NCBI GenBank assembly: GCA_028822065.1 | Contig: JAPKEL010000013.1 | Span: 1-39,054, forward strand | Direction of reading: 5' to 3' | Length of the DNA stretch: 39,054 nt | From: Woeseiaceae bacterium | GTDB lineage: Bacteria; Pseudomonadota; Gammaproteobacteria; Steroidobacterales; Woeseiaceae | Shown here: piece by piece, positions 8,234 to 18,253 of the stretch | Layout: each line of letters opens with the position of its first letter | Numbering within the stretch: the first letter of the stretch is position 1 | The notes under the pieces: generated by a model | What the model was told of the DNA's origin: nothing | Seen by the model: the letters and a program-made list of their open reading frames with translations, nothing else | Database searches by the model: none | Translations under genes and position numbers: made by a program

Positions 8234-8833
8234 ATGAAAGATAAGGCAAGTAAAAAATCACCTACGAAAGATGAAGTATCAACTGAAAATAAAGAAAAGA
8301 ATATAGAGGGTGTAAACACCGATAATCAAGACGATGATTATGTTGAGCTATCGGAAGAAAATATGGAGCTCTCTGTTGAAGAGAGATTGGTATTGATTGA
8401 GCAGAAGGCAGAGGCTAATTGGGATAAATACTTAAGAGCTGTAGCTGAATTAGAGAACGTTCGTAAAAGAGCCTCAAGAGATATTGAAAACGCTCGAAAA
8501 TACGCGCTTGAGAATTTTTCCCGTGAATTACTATCAGTTAGCGATAGTCTTGAATTGGCCGCTGATTCGGAAGATTTAGATATAGAGTCATTAAGATCCG
8601 GTAATAAGGCTACCTTACAGCTAATGATTTCTACCATGGAGCAATTTGGTTTTGAGGTGATTGATCCTCATGGCGAGCCGTTTGATGCAGAGTGTCATGA
8701 AGCTATTTCGATGCAGCCTTCCGATCAAGTTGAGCCAGGTTCTGTATTAACTGTTTTTCAAAAAGGCTATATGCTGAATAAACGTCTATTAAGACCGGCG
8801 AGAGTTATTGTTGCTTCCGATCCGAAAAAATAA
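8234..8833 (+). CDS. grpE: Nucleotide exchange factor GrpE
   Basis: A 199-residue co-chaperone that releases ADP from DnaK. The N-terminus is highly charged and disordered. A long helix follows with LRAVAELENVRKRASRDIE, typical of the GrpE dimer coiled coil, and the C-terminal beta domain contains the PFDAECHEAISMQP and VLTVFQKGYMLNKRLLRPA signatures. The start is ATG, with GGAGAG 10 bases or so upstream. It is preceded by a probable sigma-32 promoter and followed by dnaK after 130 bases, which hold a second sigma-32 promoter. Confidence 0.97.
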   Translation: MKDKASKKSPTKDEVSTENKEKNIEGVNTDNQDDDYVELSEENMELSVEERLVLIEQKAEANWDKYLRAVAELENVRKRASRDIENARKYALENFSRELLSVSDSLELAADSEDLDIESLRSGNKATLQLMISTMEQFGFEVIDPHGEPFDAECHEAISMQPSDQVEPGSVLTVFQKGYMLNKRLLRPARVIVASDPKK

Positions 8834-8878
8834 TATTTGATTATAACTGTCGATATTTATTATTAAAAAAATAAATTG

Positions 8879-8906
8879 CTTGAAAGCTGAAGATTAGACC
8901 CCATCT
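8879..8906 (+). promoter_or_regulatory. Sigma-32 heat-shock promoter of dnaK
   Basis: CTTGAAA (8879-8885), a 13-base spacer, then CCCCATCT (8899-8906): a full match to the sigma-32 consensus CTTGAAA / CCCCATnT. Transcription would start near 8912-8915, about 50 bases before the dnaK ATG. This is the strongest promoter call in the window. Confidence 0.82.
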
Positions 8907-8963
8907 ATCAGCCTATCTGAAGAAAGAATTATTTAAACTTATTAAAGTTGGAGTTACAAGATT

Positions 8964-10901
8964 ATGGGTAAAATTATCGGAATCGATCTAGGGACAACAA
9001 ATTCGTGTGTCGCCGTGATGGAAGGCGATACGCCAAAAGTTATTGAAAATAGTGAAGGCGATAGAACAACACCGTCTATCGTAGCCTTCGTTAAAGATGA
9101 TGAAGTGGTTGTAGGGCAATCCGCAAAACGACAAGCAGTAACTAACCCAGCAAATACTTTATTTGCTGTAAAGCGTCTAATAGGTAGACGCTTTGATGAT
9201 GAAGTAGTGCAACGAGACATAGATATGGTTTCTTATAATATCGTTAAAGCCGAGAATGGAGATGCCTGGGTTGAGGGACTGGGAAAAGCAATGGCACCTC
9301 CAGAGATTTCAGCAAGAGTCCTAATGAAAATGAAAAAAACTGCTGAAGATTATCTTGGTGAAGAGGTTACAGATGCGGTTGTTACTGTTCCTGCCTATTT
9401 TAATGACTCCCAAAGGCAGGCAACAAAAGATGCAGGGAAAATTGCAGGTCTTGATGTAAAACGCATCATTAATGAACCTACCGCAGCAGCTTTAGCATAT
9501 GGCATGGATAAAAAACGAGGCGATAAGAAAATTGTTGTCTATGATTTGGGTGGCGGAACTTTCGATGTATCGGTAATTGAAATTGCAGAAGTTGATGGTG
9601 AGCATCAGTTTGAAGTACTCGCTACAAATGGTGATACATTTCTTGGCGGCGAAGACTTTGACTTAAAAATTATAAGTTATTTAGCGAAGGAATTTGAACG
9701 TGATAGCGGGGTAGATATTACTGGAGATCCGCTGGCTATGCAGCGCTTAAGAGAAGCAGGTGAAAAAGCAAAAATTGAGCTCTCAAGTAGTCAACAAACT
9801 GAGATAAATTTACCTTATATAACGGCTGACGCGAGCGGTCCAAAACATCTTAATATTAAGTTAACTAGAGCAAAACTTGAGTCATTGGTTGAGGATTTGA
9901 TTTCTAGAACAATAGCGCCTTGCAAAATTGCGCTTAAAGATGCTGATCTAAAGGTCAATGAGATTCATGATGTGATTTTAGTTGGCGGGCAAACAAGAAT
10001 GCCAAAAGTTCAAGAAGAAGTACAAAACTTTTTTGGGAAGGAACCAAAAAGAGACGTTAACCCAGATGAGGCTGTAGCACTAGGTGCGGCTATTCAGGGC
10101 GGGGTTCTAGCGGGAGATGTTACAGATGTTCTTCTTTTGGACGTAACCCCATTGTCTCTTGGTATAGAGACGCTAGGCGGTGTGATGACCAAAGTGATAG
10201 AAAAAAATACTACAATCCCAGCGAATGCAGAGCAGGTTTTTTCAACAGCCGATGATAATCAAACAGCGGTAACTATTCATGTGCTTCAAGGGGAAAGAGA
10301 GCGGGGTCAGGATAACAAGTCTCTAGGGCGATTTGATTTAACTGATATTCCTCCAGCACCTCGAGGTATGCCACAAATTGAGGTGGCGTTTGATATCGAT
10401 GCAAATGGCATATTGAATGTTTCAGCTAAGGACAAAGCCACTGGAAAAAGTCAAAATATAATCATCAAAGCCTCTAGCGGGCTTGATGAAGGTGAAATCG
10501 AAAGAATGGTTTCTGATGCAGCCAGCCATGCCGAAGAGGATAAAAAATTTCGCGAATTAATTGATGTACGTAATCAAGCGGACAGTCTTATCCATGGATC
10601 AGAGAAAACCTTAAGTGATCTTGGTGAGAAAGTTTCTAGTGATGAAAGGCTTAAGATCGAAAATGCTATTGCCGATGTAAAAACTATGCTTGCAAGTGAT
10701 GATAAAGATTCTATAGAAGCCAAAACAAAAATTCTTGCAGAAGCCTCAGCTGAGATAGCTCAAAAGCTATATGCTGAACAAGCAGCGAATTCTGGGGATG
10801 CAGAGGGAACCGCTGATAATGAGAAAGACGATATTGTCGATGCAGAATTCGAAGAAGTAAAGGAAGAAAAAGAAGCAGAAGAAGAAAAACCGGATAAATA
10901 A
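8964..10901 (+). CDS. dnaK: Chaperone protein DnaK (Hsp70)
   Basis: A 645-residue ATP-dependent chaperone. The nucleotide-binding domain opens with [20 protein letters not shown] and contains the [31 protein letters not shown] and [13 protein letters not shown] motifs. The linker [16 protein letters not shown] leads to the substrate-binding domain and a C-terminal lid. The acidic tail ends in EEEKPDK, near the EEVKD-like end of proteobacterial DnaK. The length is normal. It has its own sigma-32 promoter, and a terminator hairpin sits just after the gene, before dnaJ. Confidence 0.98.
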   Translation: MGKIIGIDLGTTNSCVAVMEGDTPKVIENSEGDRTTPSIVAFVKDDEVVVGQSAKRQAVTNPANTLFAVKRLIGRRFDDEVVQRDIDMVSYNIVKAENGDAWVEGLGKAMAPPEISARVLMKMKKTAEDYLGEEVTDAVVTVPAYFNDSQRQATKDAGKIAGLDVKRIINEPTAAALAYGMDKKRGDKKIVVYDLGGGTFDVSVIEIAEVDGEHQFEVLATNGDTFLGGEDFDLKIISYLAKEFERDSGVDITGDPLAMQRLREAGEKAKIELSSSQQTEINLPYITADASGPKHLNIKLTRAKLESLVEDLISRTIAPCKIALKDADLKVNEIHDVILVGGQTRMPKVQEEVQNFFGKEPKRDVNPDEAVALGAAIQGGVLAGDVTDVLLLDVTPLSLGIETLGGVMTKVIEKNTTIPANAEQVFSTADDNQTAVTIHVLQGERERGQDNKSLGRFDLTDIPPAPRGMPQIEVAFDIDANGILNVSAKDKATGKSQNIIIKASSGLDEGEIERMVSDAASHAEEDKKFRELIDVRNQADSLIHGSEKTLSDLGEKVSSDERLKIENAIADVKTMLASDDKDSIEAKTKILAEASAEIAQKLYAEQAANSGDAEGTADNEKDDIVDAEFEEVKEEKEAEEEKPDK

Positions 10902-10927
10902 GTACGCTTATTTTTTGCACAAAATAG

Positions 10928-10964
10928 AATCATAAGGCTATTAAAACTGCCTTATGATTTTTTT
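10928..10964 (+). terminator. Hairpin terminator between dnaK and dnaJ
   Basis: Perfect 11-bp stem AATCATAAGGC (10928-10938) and GCCTTATGATT (10949-10959), 10-base loop, with a run of seven T at 10958-10964. It has the form of a Rho-independent terminator and sits between two genes that are normally co-transcribed, so it probably attenuates dnaJ relative to dnaK. Confidence 0.8.
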
Positions 10965-10999
10965 GGATATTTAATTAACAATTAACAGTAATTAATGAT

Positions 11000-12124
11000 A
11001 TGGCTAAACGCGATTATTACGATGTACTGAGCGTTACAAAGAATGCATCTAAAGAAGATATAAAAAAATCTTATCGCCGTTTGGCTATGAAATTTCACCC
11101 TGATAGAAATAAAAATGACGCAGGTGCTGAAAAAAAATTCAAAGAAGCAAAAGAAGCGTACGAGACTCTTAATGACAGTTCGAAGCGAGAGACCTACGAT
11201 CGTTTTGGCCATGATGGCCTTAATCGAAATAGCGGCCCATCAGGTGCAGAAGGTTTTGGTGATATCTTCGGCGATGTTTTTGGTGATATATTTGGCGGAG
11301 GGAGAGCTGGCGGCGGTCGCAGTCAAGTATTCCGTGGTGCAGATCTAGGCTATGAGTTAAAATTGAATCTTGAGGAAGCGATTTCAGGCGATTCGATTAC
11401 GATTGATATCCCTACCCAGATAAGCTGTGATAGTTGCTCAGGAAGTGGCGCTAGAAAGGGGTCGCAGCCATCCAAATGCTCTACTTGTGACGGTGTTGGT
11501 CAGGTTAGAATGCAGCAGGGCTTTTTTTCCATCCAACAGACTTGCCCAAAATGCCAGGGAAATGGAACCGTTATTACCGATCCTTGTTCGGTTTGTTATG
11601 GGAAAGGGCGAAAAGCCAAAACAAAAACATTGTCTGTAAAAGTTCCACCAGGAGTTGATACAGGAGATCGGATTCGACTGTCAGGGGAAGGCGAAGCAGG
11701 CAAGAATGGAGGACCAGCAGGTGACCTTTATGTCGAGATTAAAGTTAACCCCCATAAGATTTTTGAACGAGATGGGCCTAATATAGCATGCGAGGTTCCA
11801 ATTTCTATCTTAACAGCTTCACTGGGTGGTGAGGTGACGTTACCTACCCTCAATGGGAGTGTCTCCTTGAAAGTGCCCACAGGAACTCAATCGGGAAAAG
11901 TTTTTAGATTACGCGGAAAAGGAGTTTCAACGGCACGCGAAAAGCGAGTGGGTGATCTATATGCGACTATTTCATTAGAAACCCCTGTCAATTTAACTAA
12001 GAAACAAGAGAAGCTGCTAAAAGAGCTCTACCTGTCAATTGGAGAAGGAGGGGATAAGCACAGCCCTCGAGCAGGCGGCTGGTTGACTTCTGTAAAAAAC
12101 TTTTTTGATCGTATTGCTTCATAG
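11000..12124 (+). CDS. dnaJ: Chaperone protein DnaJ (Hsp40)
   Basis: A 374-residue co-chaperone that delivers substrates to DnaK and stimulates its ATPase. The J domain has the HPD tripeptide at residues 33-35. A Gly/Phe-rich region follows (about 75-110), with repeats of [14 protein letters not shown]. Four CxxCxGxG zinc motifs are intact: Cys143/146, 160/163, 182/185 and 196/199. The C-terminal substrate domains complete a full-length type I DnaJ. It is 98 bases after dnaK, and that gap holds a terminator hairpin. dapB, which often follows dnaJ in pseudomonads and relatives, is absent. Confidence 0.98.
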   Translation: MAKRDYYDVLSVTKNASKEDIKKSYRRLAMKFHPDRNKNDAGAEKKFKEAKEAYETLNDSSKRETYDRFGHDGLNRNSGPSGAEGFGDIFGDVFGDIFGGGRAGGGRSQVFRGADLGYELKLNLEEAISGDSITIDIPTQISCDSCSGSGARKGSQPSKCSTCDGVGQVRMQQGFFSIQQTCPKCQGNGTVITDPCSVCYGKGRKAKTKTLSVKVPPGVDTGDRIRLSGEGEAGKNGGPAGDLYVEIKVNPHKIFERDGPNIACEVPISILTASLGGEVTLPTLNGSVSLKVPTGTQSGKVFRLRGKGVSTAREKRVGDLYATISLETPVNLTKKQEKLLKELYLSIGEGGDKHSPRAGGWLTSVKNFFDRIAS

Positions 12125-12197
12125 GTTAATTAATTAGACCTAAATTCTAAAAAAATAATAAATTTTTAATCAATTCTCTGGCGAACCTTAATCACCT

Positions 12198-12214
12198 TAA
12201 GTAAACTTTACTTA
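12198..12214. repeat. 17-bp palindrome upstream of carA
   Basis: TAAGTAAA, centre C, TTTACTTA: a perfect 8-bp inverted repeat about 105 bases before carA. Its shape is reminiscent of regulator operators such as PurR or ArgR sites, which control carAB in E. coli, but it matches neither consensus well. It is reported as an unassigned candidate operator. Confidence 0.4.
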
Positions 12215-12318
12215 TATCTGACTGAGTTGATTTTTTTTGGAAAGATGTAGGTTTTTCTTTTTGTTCCATGAATAAGGATAATTTTGATGGTTATTAACTT
12301 AATCAGCAGGAGTTTTTT

Positions 12319-13455
12319 TTGAGCGCGCCAGCAATTTTAGTGCTAGAAGACGGCTCAATATTCCATGGAACTTCTATTGGTATCGAAGGCTCAACAACTG
12401 GTGAAGTAGTCTTTAATACCTCAATGACCGGGTACCAAGAGATATTAAGTGACCCTTCCTATTGCAAGCAAATCGTTACGTTAACTTATCCTAATATTGG
12501 CAATACTGGAGCTAATAGCGAAGACATGGAATCTGAAATAATTCAGGCATCTGGCCTGATTATTCGTAATGCATCAATGCAAGCGAGTAATTGGCGCTCA
12601 GAGGAAAGCTTCGAAGAATTTTTGCATGCTAATAAATTAGTTGCTATTGCTGATATTGACACACGGAAATTAACTAAAATATTACGTGAAATTGGCGCGC
12701 AGTCTGGATGCATAATGGGCGGTAATATTAACCCAGAGCTTGCATTAAAAGAGGCGAGGAATTTCTCTGGAATAGCTGGCACGGATTTAGCTAAAGTAGT
12801 AAGTACTAAAAATGCATACGAATGGAGCGAAGGGTCTTGCTTTTCTAATCGTCTCAATCCCTTTTTTAACGAGAAAAAAAGACTCAATGTGGTTGCCTTA
12901 GATTATGGGATTAAGCGAAATATACTCAGGTTATTGGTTGACTTAGGTTGTAAGGTAACGGTATTACCCGCAGAAAGCTCGGCTCAAGAAATACTTTCTT
13001 ATGCCCCAGATGGGATATTTTTATCTAATGGCCCAGGTGACCCCGGCGCTTGTTCCTATGCGATTGCTGCAATTAAAGATCTTTTAAAGACATCGACCCC
13101 AATATTTGGAATATGTTTAGGTTATCAATTATTGGCGCTAGCTTCTGGCGCGCAGACCATGAAGATGAAGTTTGGTCACCATGGTGCAAATCATCCGGTC
13201 GTAGATACTCATTCAGGTCAAGTCGCAATTACTAGTCAAAATCATGGCTTCGCGGTTGATGAAAACACATTACCGCAAGAGTTAACTATTACGCATCGAT
13301 CTTTATTTGATAACACCCTGCAAGGAATTAGCGTTAACGGAAAAGATGCTTACGGTTTTCAAGGTCATCCAGAGGCAAGTCCGGGACCACATGACCTTAT
13401 GTTGATATTTAATAAATTTATAAAATTGATGAATAATAATATTAATAACAAATAG
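12319..13455 (+). CDS. carA: Carbamoyl-phosphate synthase, small (glutaminase) subunit
   Basis: A 378-residue amidotransferase that hydrolyses glutamine and passes ammonia to CarB. The N-terminal CPSase domain contains [20 protein letters not shown]. The class I glutaminase domain has NGPGDP near 237-242, the catalytic Cys266 in FGICLGYQ, and His350 and Glu352 in [11 protein letters not shown]. The start is TTG at 12319, supported by AGGAG at 12308-12312 with a 6-base spacer; no ATG fits. The spacer and the first two bases of the start codon form a run of eight T. Only 27 bases separate it from carB. Confidence 0.97.
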   Translation: MSAPAILVLEDGSIFHGTSIGIEGSTTGEVVFNTSMTGYQEILSDPSYCKQIVTLTYPNIGNTGANSEDMESEIIQASGLIIRNASMQASNWRSEESFEEFLHANKLVAIADIDTRKLTKILREIGAQSGCIMGGNINPELALKEARNFSGIAGTDLAKVVSTKNAYEWSEGSCFSNRLNPFFNEKKRLNVVALDYGIKRNILRLLVDLGCKVTVLPAESSAQEILSYAPDGIFLSNGPGDPGACSYAIAAIKDLLKTSTPIFGICLGYQLLALASGAQTMKMKFGHHGANHPVVDTHSGQVAITSQNHGFAVDENTLPQELTITHRSLFDNTLQGISVNGKDAYGFQGHPEASPGPHDLMLIFNKFIKLMNNNINNK

Positions 13456-13482
13456 TTATTATATAAAATTAATGTAAAATAT

Positions 13483-16400
13483 ATGCCAAAAAGAAATGAT
13501 ATAAAAAGTGTTCTAATTATTGGTGCTGGCCCGATTGTAATTGGACAAGCATGTGAATTTGATTATTCTGGAACTCAAGCATGCAAGGCGTTAACCGAAG
13601 AAGGGTATAGGGTTATCCTAGTTAACTCTAATCCCGCCACCATAATGACTGACCCTGAAATGGCTGATGCGATTTACATTGAACCCGTTCATTGGAAAGC
13701 TCTTGAAAAAGTTATTCAAAAAGAAAGGCCAGATGCTTTACTACCCACAATGGGTGGTCAAACCGCATTAAATTGTGCTTTAGATTTGGTTAGAAAGGGC
13801 GTGCTAGAAAAATATAATGTTGAGTTAATTGCAGCTTCGCAGAAAGCAATTGATATGGCTGAGGATCGCGAACAATTTCGCAAAGCTATGTCAGAAATAA
13901 ATCTAGAAAGCCCTAGAGCTGAGATAGCCCACACTCTCGGTGAAGCCATGGATAAGCAAAAAATTGTGGGTTATCCAACAATTATTAGACCTTCCTTTAC
14001 TATGGGCGGTAGTGGCGGTGGAATCGCTTATAATAAAGAGGAATTTGAGCAGATAGTTAGCCATGGTTTAGAAATGTCACCAACATCAGAGATTCTGCTT
14101 GAAGAATCAGTAATTGGTTGGAAAGAATTTGAGATGGAGGTTGTTAGAGACAAGAATGATAATTGTATTATTATTTGTTCTATAGAGAATTTTGACCCAA
14201 TGGGAGTTCATACAGGGGATTCAATAACTGTTGCACCGGCACAAACTCTTACGGATAAAGAATATCAACGTATGCGTAATGCTTCTTTTGATGTGTTAAG
14301 AAAAATTGGCGTGGATACGGGTGGTTCAAATGTACAATTTGCACTTAATCCAGATGATGGTCGTATGTTGATTATTGAAATGAATCCAAGAGTTTCTCGC
14401 TCCTCGGCGCTTGCTTCAAAGGCTACAGGATTTCCAATTGCTAAAATTGCCGCAAAATTAGCAATTGGTTATACATTAGATGAGTTACGAAATGAGATTA
14501 CAGGAGGTGAAACCCCGGCATCTTTTGAACCTTCAATTGATTATGTTGTTACTAAGATCCCAAGATTTACCTTTGAGAAATTTCCTGGTGCAAACGACCG
14601 CTTAACTACGCAAATGAAGTCTGTTGGCGAGGTAATGGCTTTTGGTCGTAATTTCCAGGAGTCATTACAAAAAGCACTGAGAGGATTAGAGATAGGTGCA
14701 AATGGCCTTGATGAACAGGTTAATGACTTAAATACTGAGCTTGATGAGTACGAAGTTAGGGAAGAATTAAAATTTCCTGGTGCTGAACGGTTATGGTACC
14801 TAGCTAATGCAATAAGGTCTGGCTTTGAAATTGATGAGATTTACTCTATAACAGGTATTGATCGATGGTTTCTTGTACAAATCGCAGATCTGATTAATGA
14901 AGAGAAGGCGCTCAATCAAGTTGATTACAAGCATTTAGATAAAAATGATTTATTTAGATTAAAAAGGAAAGGATTTTCAGACGCAAGATTGGCATCTCTT
15001 TTGAATATCGAAGAATCTTTGATGAGATCGTATCGAATTAGTCATGATATTCGGCCTGTATATAAGAGGGTGGATACATGCGCCGCTGAATTTGAAACGA
15101 ATACAGCATACTTGTATTCATCATATGAAGAAGAGTGCGAAGCTAAGCCAAGTGATAATAAAAAAATTATGATACTGGGAGGTGGGCCTAATCGCATAGG
15201 CCAAGGTATTGAATTTGATTATTGTTGCGTTCATGCATCTATGGCTCTCAAAGAGGCCGGTTATGAAACTATTATGGTCAATTGCAATCCTGAAACAGTT
15301 TCAACTGATTTTGATATCTCTGATCGCTTGTATTTTGAATCTTTAACATTTGAAGATGTAATGGAAATTATTGATCTTGAAAAGCCGCAAGGGGTAATAG
15401 TTCAGTACGGAGGTCAAACACCATTAAAACTTGCTCGCTCTTTAGAATTAGCTGGTGCTCCAATTATTGGTACAACTCCAGATTCAATAGACTTGGCTGA
15501 AGATAGGGAGCGATTTCAACAATTAATTGAAGATCTTAAGCTTGTACAGCCACCTAATAGGACTGCTTCTGATAGAGATGAGGCTGTGAAGATGGGTTCT
15601 GATGTTGGGTTTCCATTGGTTGTGCGCCCATCCTATGTATTAGGTGGTAGAGCAATGGAGATTGTTCATAACGAAAAAGATCTTGGTGAATACATGGCTA
15701 AAGCGGTTAGCGTTTCAAACGATAGTCCAGTTCTCTTAGATAGATTTCTTGATTTAGCAATAGAGGTAGATGTTGATATTATCTGTGATGGTAAAAATAT
15801 TTTTATTGGCGGTATTATGGAGCATATTGAGCAGGCTGGAGTTCATTCGGGTGATTCAGGCTGCTCGCTTCCCCCATTTAGTCTTTCTGAGGAGATTCAA
15901 GAGCATCTTATTGATCAAGTTAAGAAACTTGCTTATGGCTTGAATGTAATCGGCCTGATGAACACGCAGTTTGCTATTCAAAATAATAATATTTATATAT
16001 TAGAAGTCAACCCAAGGGCCTCTAGAACAATTCCCTTTGTCTCAAAAGCAACCGGTGTCCCTTTAGCTAAAATCGCCGCTCGAGTTATGGTTGGTGAGGA
16101 TTTGGAAGAAATGGGATACACCAAACAAATAATTCCGCCATATTACTCTGTCAAAGAAGCAGTCTTTCCATTTATAAAATTTCCGGGCGCTGATCCCATT
16201 CTTGGTCCTGAAATGAAATCAACCGGTGAGGTTATGGGTATTGGAAAGACTTTTGGCGAAGCCTATGCAAAAGCTCAATTGGCGGAAAATGTAATTTTAC
16301 CTCTTAAAGGCACAGCTCTAATGAGTGTAAGAAACCGAGATAAAGCTGACGCTATAAGATTAGCTAAGATTCTAATATCTAGAGGTTTTGACTTGGTAGC

Positions 16401-16707
16401 GACACATGGCACTGCAATGGAGTTGACTGATGCTGGAATTGATTGTAAAAGAGTGAATAAAGTTAGAGAAGGCCGGCCTCATATTGTTGATATGATAAAA
16501 AATGCAGAAATTGATTTAATTGTTAATACAACTGAAGGGAAAAGAGCGATTTATGAATCATCTTCAATCAGAGCTGAGGCGGTAAAGAAGAATGTTACCT
16601 ATTATACGACGCTGGGAGCAGCTATTGCTACTTGTGAAGCTCTTGAGCATATTAATGACAGTGAAGTTAATCGTTTGCAGGATTTGCATAAGGAATTAAA
16701 CCAATGA
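13483..16707 (+). CDS. carB: Carbamoyl-phosphate synthase, large subunit
   Basis: A 1074-residue enzyme that makes carbamoyl phosphate from bicarbonate, ATP and ammonia, for pyrimidines and arginine. It shows the family's internal duplication: two ATP-grasp halves, each opening with a [17 protein letters not shown] or [16 protein letters not shown] motif, and each with a glycine-rich loop ([14 protein letters not shown] in the first, [12 protein letters not shown] in the second). The C-terminal MGS-like domain (about 935-1074) binds allosteric effectors. The length equals that of E. coli CarB, within one residue or so. It overlaps greA by 4 bases (ATGA). Confidence 0.98.
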   Translation: MPKRNDIKSVLIIGAGPIVIGQACEFDYSGTQACKALTEEGYRVILVNSNPATIMTDPEMADAIYIEPVHWKALEKVIQKERPDALLPTMGGQTALNCALDLVRKGVLEKYNVELIAASQKAIDMAEDREQFRKAMSEINLESPRAEIAHTLGEAMDKQKIVGYPTIIRPSFTMGGSGGGIAYNKEEFEQIVSHGLEMSPTSEILLEESVIGWKEFEMEVVRDKNDNCIIICSIENFDPMGVHTGDSITVAPAQTLTDKEYQRMRNASFDVLRKIGVDTGGSNVQFALNPDDGRMLIIEMNPRVSRSSALASKATGFPIAKIAAKLAIGYTLDELRNEITGGETPASFEPSIDYVVTKIPRFTFEKFPGANDRLTTQMKSVGEVMAFGRNFQESLQKALRGLEIGANGLDEQVNDLNTELDEYEVREELKFPGAERLWYLANAIRSGFEIDEIYSITGIDRWFLVQIADLINEEKALNQVDYKHLDKNDLFRLKRKGFSDARLASLLNIEESLMRSYRISHDIRPVYKRVDTCAAEFETNTAYLYSSYEEECEAKPSDNKKIMILGGGPNRIGQGIEFDYCCVHASMALKEAGYETIMVNCNPETVSTDFDISDRLYFESLTFEDVMEIIDLEKPQGVIVQYGGQTPLKLARSLELAGAPIIGTTPDSIDLAEDRERFQQLIEDLKLVQPPNRTASDRDEAVKMGSDVGFPLVVRPSYVLGGRAMEIVHNEKDLGEYMAKAVSVSNDSPVLLDRFLDLAIEVDVDIICDGKNIFIGGIMEHIEQAGVHSGDSGCSLPPFSLSEEIQEHLIDQVKKLAYGLNVIGLMNTQFAIQNNNIYILEVNPRASRTIPFVSKATGVPLAKIAARVMVGEDLEEMGYTKQIIPPYYSVKEAVFPFIKFPGADPILGPEMKSTGEVMGIGKTFGEAYAKAQLAENVILPLKGTALMSVRNRDKADAIRLAKILISRGFDLVATHGTAMELTDAGIDCKRVNKVREGRPHIVDMIKNAEIDLIVNTTEGKRAIYESSSIRAEAVKKNVTYYTTLGAAIATCEALEHINDSEVNRLQDLHKELNQ

Positions 16708-17180
16708 GTAAAGTACCAATGACTGTTCATGGGGCTCAGTTACTTCGTGATGAATTAAAGACACTTAAATCTGTTGAACGTCCAAGTGTTATTACCGCTA
16801 TTTCGGAGGCTCGAGCTCACGGTGATTTAAAAGAAAATGCTGAATACCATGCCGCAAAAGAACAGCAAGGTTTTATTGAGGGCAGGATAAAAGAAATTGA
16901 AGGGAAGCTTGCCAATGCTCAAGAAGTTGATATTACGGCAATAAATGCTCAAGGAAAGGTAGTATTTGGCTCCACGGTGGCTGTAATTGATTTGCAGAAC
17001 GACCAGGAGATTACCTATAGAATTGTGGGCGAGGATGAGTCTGATATTAAACTTGGCATGATATCCTATACTTCACCTATTGCGAGAGCACTTATAGGAA
17101 AGTCGGAAGGTGATGAGATTATTTTTCAAGCTCCTGGGGGTGAAAAAGAATATGAGATTCTTCAGGTAACCTATACTTAG
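16704..17180 (+). CDS. greA: Transcription elongation factor GreA
   Basis: A 158-residue factor that enters the secondary channel of RNA polymerase and triggers cleavage of backtracked RNA. The N-terminal coiled coil carries the key region [21 protein letters not shown] (about residues 31-51), which contains the acidic tip residues Asp and Glu. The C-terminal FKBP-like domain ends with [16 protein letters not shown]. The start overlaps the carB stop (ATGA), implying translational coupling. The carAB-greA order is common in gammaproteobacteria. The gene is convergent with yhbY, with 26 bases between and no clear terminator. Confidence 0.97.
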   Translation: MSKVPMTVHGAQLLRDELKTLKSVERPSVITAISEARAHGDLKENAEYHAAKEQQGFIEGRIKEIEGKLANAQEVDITAINAQGKVVFGSTVAVIDLQNDQEITYRIVGEDESDIKLGMISYTSPIARALIGKSEGDEIIFQAPGGEKEYEILQVTYT

Positions 17181-17206
17181 AATCCCCAATCTAATTGCCT
17201 TATAAA

Positions 17207-17503
17207 TTACTTAGGTAGTTTGATTTTTTGATTTTCTTTGTTTAGCCGATAAACTAAAGCGATATTACCGATTTTACCAACAAGCTGCGCGGACGTTTGT
17301 TCGCACAATTGATCGAAAATTATATTTTTAGACTCTCTATCGTGGTTTCTAATCCTAATTTTTATTAATTCATGATGGGTAATAGTGCTTTCATATTCAT
17401 CTATGAGAGGTTGGGATAAGCCTTGGTTGCTTATAGTGATGATTGGTTTGAGAAGATGCCCCTTATCACGTAAGTATTTTTTTTGCGTTTCGTTTAATTT
17501 CAT
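17207..17503 (-). CDS. yhbY: CRM-domain RNA-binding protein YhbY
   Basis: A 98-residue RNA-binding protein that associates with pre-50S ribosomal particles. The whole protein is one CRM domain: LLKPIITISNQGLSQPLIDEY, then HHELIKIRI, and the GKIGNIALVYR strand. Its last residues, KIKLPK, match the typical family end. I used the ATG at 17503 because it gives the standard MKLNETQKK start; a TTG 9 bases upstream would add three residues. It diverges from rlmE across 68 bases, the usual arrangement. Confidence 0.95.
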   Translation of the reverse strand: MKLNETQKKYLRDKGHLLKPIITISNQGLSQPLIDEYESTITHHELIKIRIRNHDRESKNIIFDQLCEQTSAQLVGKIGNIALVYRLNKENQKIKLPK

Positions 17504-17571
17504 TGGATACAAATTGTAACAGCATTTTGATGATATTATTTTTAATTTGTTTAAGGTGCTAGAGATATTCT

Positions 17572-18186
17572 ATGGGTAAATCTAATCATGAATGGCGAGA
17601 TCGTCAGAATCGAGATCCTTATATTAAAAGAGCTTTAAAAGAAGGCTGGAGATCTCGGGCCGCATTTAAACTTGAGGAGATAAACAATAAAGAAAAAATA
17701 TTATATCCTGGGATGACATGTGTAGACCTAGGTTCTGCTCCAGGAAGCTGGAGTCAGTATGTAAGTGTAAAACTAAAAGAAAAGGTTGAAATTATTGCTC
17801 TTGATATCTTACCAATGGATTATTTACCTGCAGTTGAGTTTATTCAAGGAGATTTTTTAGATGATGAGGTTTTCAGCAGCATTATAAATTTATTGAAAAA
17901 TAGAAAAATAGACCTTGTAATGAGCGATATGGCACCCAATATAAGTGGTATAAAGATCAGCGATCAAGCGAGATCGATATACTTGGTTGAACTTGCACTG
18001 GATGTCGCGAAAAAAATTCTCAAAAAAAGAGGGAATTTTATTTGTAAATTATTTCAGGGTCAGGGGTCGGATATATTTATAAAGGATGTCAGACAAGATT
18101 TCGTAAAAGTGAAGGTATTTAAGCCAAAATCTTCACGCCCAGACAGTCGCGAGGTATACTTGATCGCGAAGAGCTATCTTGGTTAG
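17572..18186 (+). CDS. rlmE: 23S rRNA 2'-O-ribose methyltransferase RlmE (FtsJ/RrmJ)
   Basis: A 204-residue SAM-dependent enzyme that methylates the ribose of U2552 (E. coli numbering) in 23S rRNA. The SAM-binding motif DLGSAPGSWSQ is at residues 52-62. The catalytic tetrad can be assigned as Lys33, Asp119 (in MSDMAPNISG), Lys159 and Glu194, equivalent to K38-D124-K164-E199 in E. coli. The start is ATG, giving MGKSNHEWRDRQNRDPYIK. It is followed by ftsH after 67 bases, the conserved rlmE-ftsH pair. Confidence 0.97.
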   Translation: MGKSNHEWRDRQNRDPYIKRALKEGWRSRAAFKLEEINNKEKILYPGMTCVDLGSAPGSWSQYVSVKLKEKVEIIALDILPMDYLPAVEFIQGDFLDDEVFSSIINLLKNRKIDLVMSDMAPNISGIKISDQARSIYLVELALDVAKKILKKRGNFICKLFQGQGSDIFIKDVRQDFVKVKVFKPKSSRPDSREVYLIAKSYLG

Positions 18187-18253
18187 ATTATTGTAATATA
18201 TTTGATATTACTAATTGAGATGAACATTAGATTTTATTGGAGAACAGTGCGTT

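Noticed and set aside
8338-8637. Long antisense frames over grpE, dnaK, hrcA and other genes
   Set aside because: They lie fully inside strongly conserved genes, have low-complexity Ser-rich products and no supporting motif.
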